From Kocuria rosea subsp. polaris (GTDB lineage: Bacteria; Actinomycetota; Actinomycetes; Actinomycetales; Micrococcaceae): DNA of 64,000 bases. The notes beneath the pieces were generated by a model. The model was not told the DNA's origin, searched no databases, and worked only from the letters and a program-made list of their open reading frames with translations. The translations under genes were made by a program, and so were the position numbers. The stretch lies in the NCBI GenBank assembly GCA_023896275.1, contig MLDA01000003.1:1-64000 (forward strand). Reading direction: 5' to 3'. Of this stretch, positions 19,084 through 26,951 are shown one piece after another. Numbering within the stretch: position 1 is the first letter of the stretch; the number at the start of each line of letters is the position of its first letter.

Positions 19084-20442
19084 CTACCCGGCGACGAGCC
19101 GGCGGGCCGCCGCCGAGTGCCGCGCCGCGAGCGCGCCGACGTCCAGCCCCGGCACGGCACCATCGAGCACGCGCCACACCCCGCCGACCATGACGCGGTC
19201 CGCACGGTCCGCCCCGCAGAGCAGGAGCGCAGCCAGCGGATCATGGCTCCCGGAGAAGCGCAGACCCTCGGGGGCGAACATCGCCAGGTCGGCCTGCATC
19301 CCCGGTGCCAGCTGGCCGATATCGGTACGGCCGAGCACCGCCGCCGAACCGCGCGTCGCCCAGCCGAGCGCCCGGGTCACGGGCACGTCGGCCCCGTAGC
19401 GCAGCCGCTGCAGGTAGAGGGCCTGCCGGGCCTCGAGGATCATGTTCGAGGCGTCGTTCGAGGCGGACCCGTCGACGCCGAGTCCCACCGGAACGCCGGC
19501 CGCCTCCAGTTCCAGCACGCGCGCCGTCCCGGAGGCGAGCCGCATGTTCGACGTCGGGCAGTGGGCCACCGCGGTCCCCGCGGCGCCCAGCCTGGCGATC
19601 TCGGAATCGTCGAAGTGGATGCCGTGGCCGAGCCACGTGCGGTCCCCGAGCCAGCCGACGCTCTCAAGGTAGTCGACCGTGCGCAGGCCGTACTTCTCGC
19701 GGCAGAAGTCCTCCTCATCGAGCGTCTCGGCGAGGTGGGTGTGCAGGCGGACGTCGTGCCGCTCTGCAAGCGCCGCGCTTTCTTCCATGACCTCGCTCGT
19801 CACGGAGAACGGCGAGCACGGCGCGAGCGCGATCTGCACGACGGCGCCCGGCCCCGCCTCGTGGTGTTCGCGGATGAGCCGCTCGCTGTCGGCGAGGACG
19901 ACCTCCGCGCGCTGGATCGTCGAGCGGGGCGGCAGGCCGCCGTCGTCCTCGCCCAGGGTCATCGACCCGCGCGTCAGCGTCGCGCGCATACCCACGCGCC
20001 GGACCACGGACGCCTCGATGTCGATGGCTTCCTGCAGGCCGTCCGGGAAGAGGTAGTGGTGGTCGGCGGCGGTCGTGCAGCCCGAGAGGAGCAGTTCGGT
20101 GAGCGCCACCTCCACGGCGAGCTCGAGCGCGTCCGGCGTCAGCCGCGCCCAGACCGGGTAGAGATTCTGCAGCCACGGGAACAGCGGCACGTCGGCGGCC
20201 GGACCCCAGGCGCGCGTGAGCGTCTGGTAGAAGTGGTGGTGCGTGTTGATCAGACCCGGCAGCAGGACGTGACCGCTGGCGTCGTAGGTCTGCTCGCACG
20301 GCTGCTGTGGCCGTCCGCCGGCGGGGACGAGCTCGGCGATCCGGTCCCCGCACACGACGAGGCCGCCGCCTGCGTCGAGATCGTTGGCGGTGAAGACGGC
20401 GAGCGGGTTCTTGATCCAGAGCCTGGGCGCGGTGGTGTTCAT
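19084..20442 (-). CDS. 8-oxoguanine deaminase (guanine deaminase-like amidohydrolase)
   Basis: 452 residues of the ATZ/TRZ-type amidohydrolase family. Metal ligands: NTHHHFYQTL, LHTHLAETLDEEDF, WLGHGIHFDD and the aspartate of GVDGSASND. The segment RGSMTLGEDDGGLPP is characteristic of 8-oxoguanine deaminases, which convert 8-oxoguanine directly to urate. Sited between the two NCS2 permease genes and the urate-degrading genes, it would add a salvage route into urate. Starts MNTTAPRLWIKNP after AGGAGG. The 160-bp gap upstream may hold its own promoter. Other triazine/purine deaminase specificities cannot be fully excluded. Confidence 0.85.
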   Translation of the reverse strand: MNTTAPRLWIKNPLAVFTANDLDAGGGLVVCGDRIAELVPAGGRPQQPCEQTYDASGHVLLPGLINTHHHFYQTLTRAWGPAADVPLFPWLQNLYPVWARLTPDALELAVEVALTELLLSGCTTAADHHYLFPDGLQEAIDIEASVVRRVGMRATLTRGSMTLGEDDGGLPPRSTIQRAEVVLADSERLIREHHEAGPGAVVQIALAPCSPFSVTSEVMEESAALAERHDVRLHTHLAETLDEEDFCREKYGLRTVDYLESVGWLGDRTWLGHGIHFDDSEIARLGAAGTAVAHCPTSNMRLASGTARVLELEAAGVPVGLGVDGSASNDASNMILEARQALYLQRLRYGADVPVTRALGWATRGSAAVLGRTDIGQLAPGMQADLAMFAPEGLRFSGSHDPLAALLLCGADRADRVMVGGVWRVLDGAVPGLDVGALAARHSAAARRLVAG

Positions 20443-20602
20443 GGGGTCCTCCTGAAGTGGTTCGACAATTGACGAGCCAGCTCAGTTACACCCTGTCTGC
20501 TGATCCAGGAGCACCCGCAGGTGCGCCGGAGCCGGGCGCCGCACACGCGGCACCCGGACCCGGATGGTTCATTCACGCCGGCACGCGGCGCCAGGACTCG
20601 CC

Positions 20603-21442
20603 TCAGAGGGCGATCTGGCGGTTCACGTCCTTGTAGAGCAGGTAGCGGAACTTCGACGGCCCGCCCGCGTAGCAGGCCTGCGGGCAGAAGGCGCGCAGGG
20701 ACATGTAGTCGCCGGCTTCGACCTCGACCCAGTCCTCGTTCAGGCGGTAGACCGCCTTGCCCTCCAGGACGTAGAGGCCGTGCTCCATGACGTGGGTCTC
20801 GGCGAACGGGATCGACGCGCCAGGCTCGAACGTCACGACGTTCACATGCATGTCGAACGCGAGGTCCTCCGGGTCGAGCATGCGCGTCGTGCGCCAGGCC
20901 CCGTCGGTGTCCGGCATCGGGCTCGGCTCGATGTCGCGCTCGTTGCCGACGACGACGCGCGGCGCGTGCCCGGCCAGCGGGACGTAGCGCTTGCGCAGCC
21001 ACTGGAACTGGGCCGGGTCGACGCCGTTGTTGGCGGCGCTCCAGTCGGTGCCGGCGGGCAGGTACGCGAACCCGCCCTCGGTGAGCACGTGCTCGGTGCC
21101 GTCGATGGTCACGGTCAGGCTGCCGGAGAGGACGAAGACGAAACCCTCGACCTCGGCCTGCGGCTCGGGACGCTTGGACCCGCCGCCGGGGGCGACCTCG
21201 ACGATCGACTGGGCGAACGTCGTCGCACCACCGGAGACCGGGCGGTTGAGCACCCAAGCGCGCGCGCCCTGCCATTCCGGGAAGACGGACGTGACGATGT
21301 CGCGCAGCACGCCGCGCGGAATGACGGTGTAGGCCTCGGTGACGACGGCGCGGTCGCTCAGCAGGTCCGACTGCGGCGGCAGGCCGCCGATGGCCCCCTG
21401 GTAGGCGGGCGCCGAGGTGCGGGCGGTGGCTAGCTCAGACAT
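20603..21442 (-). CDS. allE: (S)-ureidoglycine aminohydrolase (bicupin)
   Basis: 279 residues with two cupin domains (about 50-130 and 190-270). It releases ammonia from (S)-ureidoglycine to give (S)-ureidoglycolate, preventing its spontaneous decay. The Mn-binding set of the C-terminal cupin is visible: glutamate and histidines in ETHVMEHGLY and the glutamine in FCPQACYAG. The ATG at 21442 follows AGAAGAAGG and overlaps the upstream DUF6986-type gene by eight bases. Its presence implies that allantoate is processed by an AllC-type amidohydrolase, yet no such gene is in the window. Confidence 0.93.
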   Translation of the reverse strand: MSELATARTSAPAYQGAIGGLPPQSDLLSDRAVVTEAYTVIPRGVLRDIVTSVFPEWQGARAWVLNRPVSGGATTFAQSIVEVAPGGGSKRPEPQAEVEGFVFVLSGSLTVTIDGTEHVLTEGGFAYLPAGTDWSAANNGVDPAQFQWLRKRYVPLAGHAPRVVVGNERDIEPSPMPDTDGAWRTTRMLDPEDLAFDMHVNVVTFEPGASIPFAETHVMEHGLYVLEGKAVYRLNEDWVEVEAGDYMSLRAFCPQACYAGGPSKFRYLLYKDVNRQIAL

Positions 21443-22763
21443 GGGTACCTTCTTCTGCATCGATGGGTCGGTTGAGCGCGAGGGAGTCGAGGGTCGCGGC
21501 GTCGACGCCGGCGGCCTCGGCGATTTCGTCGGCCGTCAGGGCGCCGCAGATGCGACCGCGGCGGATGAAGGCCGCGAGCGCGCGGGCCGTCGCGGGTTCG
21601 TCCATGACGGACGACTCGATCCGGTGCACGTAGTTGCGCAGGCGGGTCGCGGCAGCCGCGAACCCGTCGCGGTAGAACGCGTAGGTGGCCAGGTAGCGCG
21701 TGGGCAGCTGGGCCGGGTGCAGGTCCCACCCTTGGTAGATGCCGCGCTCGAGGTGGCGGCGGACGAGCCGCGCGTGCAGCCGCCACGCGGCCACCGCGTT
21801 CTCGGGGTCCCCGACGGGCAGGATGTTGGTCGATCCGTCGGAGAGGTGCACGCCGGTGCCCGCGACCGCGACCTGCATCGCGTTCTTCGCGAAGTCCGCG
21901 GCCGGGTGCTCCATCGACTGGTACGCGGCCGCGATCCCCAGCGACGCCGAATAGTCGTAGGTGCCGTAGTGCAGGCTCGACACGCGGCCAGCGCCGGCGT
22001 GGATCAGCCGGGCGCTCGGGACCGTCCCGTCCGCCGCGAGGATCAGCTGCGGGGTCTCCATCTGCACTTCGAAGCGCAGCCGGCCGGCGGCCAGGCCGTG
22101 CGCGGCCTCGAGGCGCTCGACGACGTCGACCATCGCCTCGACCTGCTCCACCGAGGTGACCTTCGGCAGCGTCAGCACAAGCCCTGCGGGCAGCCGGTCC
22201 CCCGGCGCCCCGTGCTCCGCCCCGGAGGCGATGAGCGCGCCGACGAACAGATCGAGCGTGCGCAGGCCGCGGCGCCGGGTTGGCGCCTCGAACGACTTGA
22301 AGCGGATGCCGATGAACGGCGGGGCCGTACCGGCCGCGACCGCCCGGGCCACGGCCTCCGCGGCCGCCACGGCGTCAGCGTCCTCCTGCTCGTCGCCGCG
22401 GTCGCCGTACCCGTCCTCGAAGTCCAGGCGCAGGTCCTCGATCGGTTCCGCGGCAAGTTTCGCCTGAACGAGCTCCGCCAGCACAGCCGCGCGGGAGGCC
22501 CCGCTGCCGTCCGACCCGGCGAGGCCGACGCACTCGGCGAGGGCCTGCAGGCCGCCGGCGGACTCGGCCGCCTCGAGGCCGCGGGCGCCCCAGTCCGCCG
22601 CCAGCTCCGGGGAGAACCGCTCAGCCGAGACGTACACGGTGTGCACGGGCTGGCGGCGGCCGTCGTCGCCCGGGTAGCGGGTGGCCAGCTCGTGATCGGC
22701 CGCAGCGAGGCGGGCGTCGAGCGCCGCGACTGCCTCCTGCCCGAGAACGGGTCCGATCGTCAT
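21435..22763 (-). CDS. HpcH/HpaI aldolase-like protein (DUF6986 type) of the purine locus
   Basis: 442 residues. I place it in the HpcH/HpaI aldolase/CitE-like TIM-barrel superfamily (DUF6986 type, from memory). Recognisable elements: DLRLDFEDGYGDRG (acidic metal site), FIGIRFKSFE, TLPKVTSVEQVEAM, FEVQMETPQLI (metal glutamate) and LHYGTYDYSA. It overlaps malate synthase by four bases and AllE by eight, so it is tightly coupled to both. Superfamily members cleave or form C-C bonds with glyoxylate, pyruvate or acyl-CoA. The position suggests handling of glyoxylate or of ureidoglycolate; the actual reaction is unknown. Confidence 0.7.
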   Translation of the reverse strand: MTIGPVLGQEAVAALDARLAAADHELATRYPGDDGRRQPVHTVYVSAERFSPELAADWGARGLEAAESAGGLQALAECVGLAGSDGSGASRAAVLAELVQAKLAAEPIEDLRLDFEDGYGDRGDEQEDADAVAAAEAVARAVAAGTAPPFIGIRFKSFEAPTRRRGLRTLDLFVGALIASGAEHGAPGDRLPAGLVLTLPKVTSVEQVEAMVDVVERLEAAHGLAAGRLRFEVQMETPQLILAADGTVPSARLIHAGAGRVSSLHYGTYDYSASLGIAAAYQSMEHPAADFAKNAMQVAVAGTGVHLSDGSTNILPVGDPENAVAAWRLHARLVRRHLERGIYQGWDLHPAQLPTRYLATYAFYRDGFAAAATRLRNYVHRIESSVMDEPATARALAAFIRRGRICGALTADEIAEAAGVDAATLDSLALNRPIDAEEGTHV

Positions 22764-24385
22764 GACGCGACGACCTCCCGGGTGAGGTGACGGTAGGCGG
22801 GAAGGGTGAGGAACTCTTCGAAGTCCTCGTCGCGCCCGGAGACCAGGCGTTCGATCAGCTCGGCTGCGGGGACGTAGTACGTCGCGAAACGCTCCTCGTC
22901 GCCGACCTCGCCGCGCAGCCGCTCGACTTCCTCACCCAGGATGGTCTTGACCAGCTCGGCGGTGATGGTGTTGCCGGTGTCCTCGGCGACGACCTCGTTG
23001 CGGATCTGCTGCCAGATCTGCGAGCGGGAGATCTCCGCGGTGGCGGCGTCCTCCATCAGGTTGTGGATGGCGACCGCGCCGTTGCCCGAAAGCCACACGG
23101 CCGTGTAGTTGACAGCGACGTAGAGGTTCATGCGCACGCCGGCCTCGGTGACCCGGCCCGGCACGGACTCGACGTCGAGCAGCTGCTCCGGCGTGACCGC
23201 GACCTCCGGGCGCTGGCGGTCGAGCTGGTTCGGCTGCGCACCGAGGACGCCGTCGAACTCCTCGCGGCACACCTCGACCAGATCCGGGTGGGCCACCCAC
23301 GAGCCGTCGAAGCCGTCGGCCGCCTCGCGGGCCTTGTCGGCGTGCACCTTCTCGAAGGCCGCCGCGGTCACGTCCGGCTCGCGCCGGTTCGGGATGAAGG
23401 CCGCCATACCGCCGATCGCGAAGGCGCCGCGCTTGTGGCACGTCTGCACCAGCAGCTCCGTGTAGGCGCGCATGAGCGGGGCCGTCATCGCGACGTCGGC
23501 GCGGTCCGGCATGACGAACTTCTCGCCGGCGCCGCGGAAGTACTTGATGATGCTGAACAGGTAGTCCCAGCGGCCGGCGTTGAGGCCGGAGGCGTGCTCG
23601 CGCAGTTCGTAGAGGATCTCGTCCATCTGGAAGGCGGCCGGAATGGTCTCGATGAGGACCGTCGCGCGGACGGTGCCGTGCTCGAGCCCGAGCTCACCCT
23701 CGGCGAAGGTGAAGATGTCGTTCCACAGCCGCGCCTCGAGGTGGGACTCGGTCTTGGCGAGGTAGTAGTACGGCCCCTGCCCGGTCTCGGCCAGGTGCTT
23801 GGCATTGTGGAAGAAGTGCAGCCCGAAGTCCACGAGCGCGCCGATCGCCGGCTGCCCGTCGATGCTCACGTGCGCCTCCGGCAGGTGCCAACCGCGCGGT
23901 CGCATGACGACGACGGCGCGCGGGATGTCCGTGCGCAGCGTGTACGTCTTGCCCTCCGGCGAGGTGTAGGCCAAGGTGCCGCGGGCGGCCTCGGTCAGGT
24001 TCTTGATGCCGTCGACGACGTTGTGCCACGTCGGGGCCGAGGCGTCCTCGAGGCACGCCAGCCACACCTTGGCGCCGGAGTTGAGCGCGTTGATCGCCAT
24101 CTTGGCCGGCGACGGCGGCCCGGTGATCTCGACGCGGCGGTCGCGCAGGGCCTCGGGCGCGTCCGCGACCTTCCAGTCGCCGGCGCGCACGTCGGCGGTC
24201 TCCGGCAGGAAGTCCATGCGGCCGGTCTCGGCGGCCGCGGCGCGGGCGGCGACCCGGGCCTCGAGCAGCTCGTCGCGGGTCCCGGCGAAGCGGGTGTGCA
24301 ACTTCTCGACGAAAGCGAGGGCCTCAGGCGTGAGGATTTCCTCGGCACCGATCACGGTGGGGGCGGGCTGAGCGGTGATGGTCAT
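22760..24385 (-). CDS. aceB: Malate synthase A
   Basis: 541 residues; condenses glyoxylate with acetyl-CoA to malate. Family markers: LEDASAPTWHN near residue 115, the RPRGWHLPEAHV signature, VLIETIPAAFQM, and NLMEDAATAEISRSQIWQQ near the C-terminus. Length is normal for the A isoform. The stop overlaps the start of the DUF6986-type gene (ATGA). No isocitrate lyase gene is adjacent, so here the enzyme probably serves glyoxylate from allantoin rather than the glyoxylate shunt. Second gene of the malic enzyme-aceB-DUF6986-allE operon. Confidence 0.95.
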   Translation of the reverse strand: MTITAQPAPTVIGAEEILTPEALAFVEKLHTRFAGTRDELLEARVAARAAAAETGRMDFLPETADVRAGDWKVADAPEALRDRRVEITGPPSPAKMAINALNSGAKVWLACLEDASAPTWHNVVDGIKNLTEAARGTLAYTSPEGKTYTLRTDIPRAVVVMRPRGWHLPEAHVSIDGQPAIGALVDFGLHFFHNAKHLAETGQGPYYYLAKTESHLEARLWNDIFTFAEGELGLEHGTVRATVLIETIPAAFQMDEILYELREHASGLNAGRWDYLFSIIKYFRGAGEKFVMPDRADVAMTAPLMRAYTELLVQTCHKRGAFAIGGMAAFIPNRREPDVTAAAFEKVHADKAREAADGFDGSWVAHPDLVEVCREEFDGVLGAQPNQLDRQRPEVAVTPEQLLDVESVPGRVTEAGVRMNLYVAVNYTAVWLSGNGAVAIHNLMEDAATAEISRSQIWQQIRNEVVAEDTGNTITAELVKTILGEEVERLRGEVGDEERFATYYVPAAELIERLVSGRDEDFEEFLTLPAYRHLTREVVAS

Positions 24386-24412
24386 CTCGGGTGCTCCTTC
24401 TTCTCCGGTGGG

Positions 24413-25816
24413 CTAGTTGGCAGTGGCCGTGGCGGGTGCTGAGGCGACCGCGACGATCGCGGCGGCCACCTCGGTGGCCACCTTCGGGTCGAACACGCTC
24501 GGAATGATGAAGCCGGGGTTGAGCTCGGCGTCACTCACACGGGAAGCGATGGCCTCGGCCGCTGCCACCAGCATCTCATCGGTGATCTCGGATGTCTGCG
24601 CGTCCAGCAGGCCGCGGAAGACGCCCGGGAACGCCAGGACGTTGTTGATCTGGTTCGGGAAGTCCGAACGCCCCGTGGCGACAACGGCGGCGTGCCGGCC
24701 GGCCGCGGCCGGATCGACCTCGGGGTCCGGGTTCGCCATCGCGAAGACGATGGAGTCCTTCGCCATGGAGGCCACGTGCTCCTCCGCCAGGATGTTCGGC
24801 CCGGAGACGCCGATGAAGACGTCTGCGCCGACGATGGCCTCGTGCAGGGAACCGGTGAAGCCCTCCGGGTTCGTGTTCTCGGCGATCCAGATGCGGTGCG
24901 CGTCCGTGTGCTCCTGGCCGCGGGCGATCGCGCCGTTGCGGCCGCAGGCGACGATGTTCGTCGCCCCGCTGGCCTGCAGCAGGCCAATGATGGCGTGGCC
25001 CGCGGCGCCGACGCCGGAGACCACGATCTTGACGTCGCCGATCTGCTTGTCGACAACCTTGAGCGCGTTCTTAAGGGCCGCCAGGGTGACGATCGCGGTG
25101 CCGTGCTGGTCGTCGTGGAAGACGGGGATGTCGAGCTCGTCGCGCAGGCGACGCTCGATCTCGAAGCAGCGCGGGGCAGCGATGTCCTCGAGGTTCACGC
25201 CGCCGTAGACCGGGGCGATCGCCTTGACGACGGCGATGATCTCCTCGGTGTCCTGCGTGTCCAGGCAGACGGGCCACGCGTCGACGCCGGCGAACTGCTT
25301 GAAGAGGGCGGCTTTGCCCTCCATGACGGGCAGGGCGGCCTCAGGGCCGATGTTGCCCAGTCCCAGCACGGCGGATCCGTCGGAGACCACGGCGATGGTG
25401 TTGCGCTTGACGGTCAGCCGGCGCGCGTCGTCCTTGTTCGCGGCGATGGCCTGGCAGACGCGGGCGACGCCGGGCGTGTAGGCGCGGGAGAGGTCGTCGC
25501 GGTTGCGCAGGGCAACCTTGGGGTTGATCTCGAGCTTGCCGCCAAGGTGCATGAGGAACGTGCGGTCGGAGACCTTACGTACGTGCACGCCCTCGAGGTC
25601 GTCGAGTGCCCCGCGGATCTGTTCTGCGTGGGAGGTGTCCGTGGTGTTGCAGCTGACGTCCACGACGACGTTGTCGTGGTCCGACTCAACAACGTCGAGC
25701 GCCGTGACCGAACCGCCCGCAGCGCCGACGGCGGCCGCGAGCTCGCTGGTCGCGGTGATGGTGGCTGGGGCTTCGACGCGGATCGTCAGCGAGTAGCCGG
25801 GGCTGGGTGCTCCCAT
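24413..25816 (-). CDS. NAD(P)-dependent malic enzyme with N-terminal ACT domain
   Basis: 467 residues. An ACT-like regulatory domain (about 8-90) precedes the malic enzyme core: TPGVARVCQAIA, the catalytic lysine region AVLGLGNIGPEAALPVMEGK, metal-binding DDQHGTAIV and the NAD site SGVGAAGHAII. It oxidatively decarboxylates malate to pyruvate, so with the malate synthase encoded next it turns glyoxylate plus acetyl-CoA into pyruvate. The ATG at 25816 follows AAGGAGG; a TTG 16 codons upstream is less likely. It heads the operon and is transcribed divergently from the IclR gene from a strong promoter carrying an operator half-site. Confidence 0.9.
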   Translation of the reverse strand: MGAPSPGYSLTIRVEAPATITATSELAAAVGAAGGSVTALDVVESDHDNVVVDVSCNTTDTSHAEQIRGALDDLEGVHVRKVSDRTFLMHLGGKLEINPKVALRNRDDLSRAYTPGVARVCQAIAANKDDARRLTVKRNTIAVVSDGSAVLGLGNIGPEAALPVMEGKAALFKQFAGVDAWPVCLDTQDTEEIIAVVKAIAPVYGGVNLEDIAAPRCFEIERRLRDELDIPVFHDDQHGTAIVTLAALKNALKVVDKQIGDVKIVVSGVGAAGHAIIGLLQASGATNIVACGRNGAIARGQEHTDAHRIWIAENTNPEGFTGSLHEAIVGADVFIGVSGPNILAEEHVASMAKDSIVFAMANPDPEVDPAAAGRHAAVVATGRSDFPNQINNVLAFPGVFRGLLDAQTSEITDEMLVAAAEAIASRVSDAELNPGFIIPSVFDPKVATEVAAAIVAVASAPATATAN

Positions 25817-25900
25817 GTTCCGTACCTCCTTGTAGGCCTCGTCGTGCAAAGCGACGGGTGGCAATCCTTCGATTGCCGAGAACTTCTTTCCGTATAGTGG

Positions 25901-25929
25901 ATACTATGGTTTACATCATGGAATTTCAA
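25901..25929 (-). promoter_or_regulatory. Promoter of the malic enzyme-aceB-DUF6986-allE operon
   Basis: Minus-strand -35 TTGAAA (25929-25924), 17-bp spacer, -10 TAGTAT (25906-25901). The best promoter match in the locus. The spacer contains the degenerate operator at 25909-25923. An ATAGT-N4-ACTAT repeat (25894-25907) overlaps the -10. Confidence 0.65.
25909..25923. promoter_or_regulatory. Degenerate operator in the promoter spacer
   Basis: GTTTA-CATCA-TGGAA: the right arm is perfect, the left arm matches at two of five. The central CATCA is identical to the perfect site at 30823-30837. It fills the spacer of the malic enzyme promoter, upstream of the iclR gene. Confidence 0.4.
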
Positions 25930-26057
25930 GGCCTAGATCACAGGTTCTTGTGAAAAAATTTCGTTGGGCGGAAAAATCGTTCGGCGATGCGATAGCCTGA
26001 CGAAAGAGTCACATACCCGTCACCATCGAAAATGCGACCACATCGCGAGGAGAGCAC

Positions 26058-26819
26058 ATGACCGCCAAGACCAGTTCGGGCGTCCAATCCGTCGAGCGGG
26101 CCTTCGACTTGCTCGAGCTCATCGCGCGGGCCGGCGGCGAATGCACGCTGAGCGAACTCGCCGAACAAACACCCTTGCCCCTGCCGACGATCCACCGCCT
26201 GCTGCGCACCCTCGTCGGCATCGGCCACGTGCGCCAGCTCCCCAACCGCCGCTACGCCCTGGGCCCGCGCCTGATCCGCCTCGGCGAGGTGGCCAACCGC
26301 CAGCTCGGCGCCCTCGCGGCCCCCGTGCTGCGGTCGCTGGTCCAGGAGCTCGGCGAGTCCGCCAACCTGGCGGTGCTCGACGGCGACATGGTCACCTACA
26401 CGGGACAGGTCCCCTCCCCGCACAGCATGCGGATGAACACCGAGGTCGGCCGTCGCGCCAACCTGCACAATTCCGGCGTGGGCAAGGCGATCCTCGCCAC
26501 GCTCGACGACGAGCGCATCACCCGCCTCGTCCTGCAGGCCGGCATGCCGGCCGCCACCGAACACTCGATCTCCACCCTGCCGGCCCTCATGGCCGAGGTG
26601 GAGCGGATCCGCGCGCAGGGCTACGCGGTCGACGAGGAAGAGCAGGAGATCGGCGTCCGCTGCTTCGCAATGCCCGTCTCGGGCGCTCCGACCCCCATGG
26701 CCCTGTCCATCTCGGGCCCGATCTCTCGCGTCGGCGAGGACTTCGCCGTACAGGCGATCGACGCCCTCAAGCGGGCCACCGGCACCATCTCGGAAGCCCT
26801 CACCGGCGTCAGCGCCTGA
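26058..26819 (+). CDS. IclR-family transcriptional regulator, likely regulator of the purine/glyoxylate locus
   Basis: 253 residues. N-terminal winged helix-turn-helix (about 8-65: SGVQSVERAFDLLELI ... TPLPLPTIHRLLRTL) and a C-terminal IclR effector domain (about 80-250) with the conserved GVGKAILA and GVRCFAMPV segments. Family members such as E. coli AllR bind glyoxylate or allantoin-derived ligands and repress allantoin genes. It is the only regulator encoded inside the locus and is divergent from the malic enzyme operon. A GAGGAGA site precedes the ATG. The TTCCA-N5-TGGAA sites are its proposed targets (inference). Confidence 0.9.
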   Translation: MTAKTSSGVQSVERAFDLLELIARAGGECTLSELAEQTPLPLPTIHRLLRTLVGIGHVRQLPNRRYALGPRLIRLGEVANRQLGALAAPVLRSLVQELGESANLAVLDGDMVTYTGQVPSPHSMRMNTEVGRRANLHNSGVGKAILATLDDERITRLVLQAGMPAATEHSISTLPALMAEVERIRAQGYAVDEEEQEIGVRCFAMPVSGAPTPMALSISGPISRVGEDFAVQAIDALKRATGTISEALTGVSA

Positions 26820-26861
26820 TCGGCGCTGGGCGCGCCGTCCGGTGCGTCCCCACTGAAACGA

Positions 26862-26912
26862 ATGGCGAGAGCCGGGGGAATACCTGATTGGTATTCCCCC
26901 GGCTCTCGCCAT
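26862..26912. terminator. Bidirectional hairpin between convergent iclR and NCS2 permease genes
   Basis: A perfect 23-bp inverted repeat (arms 26862-26884 and 26890-26912) with a five-base TGATT loop, without a T-tract on either side. It sits 43 bp past iclR and 40 bp past the permease stop, so it probably ends both transcripts. The lack of a U-run is unusual but common for actinobacterial terminators. Confidence 0.7.
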
Positions 26913-26951
26913 CCACGCTGAGCTAGCCCGAGGCCCCCGGGAGCCGCCGGC

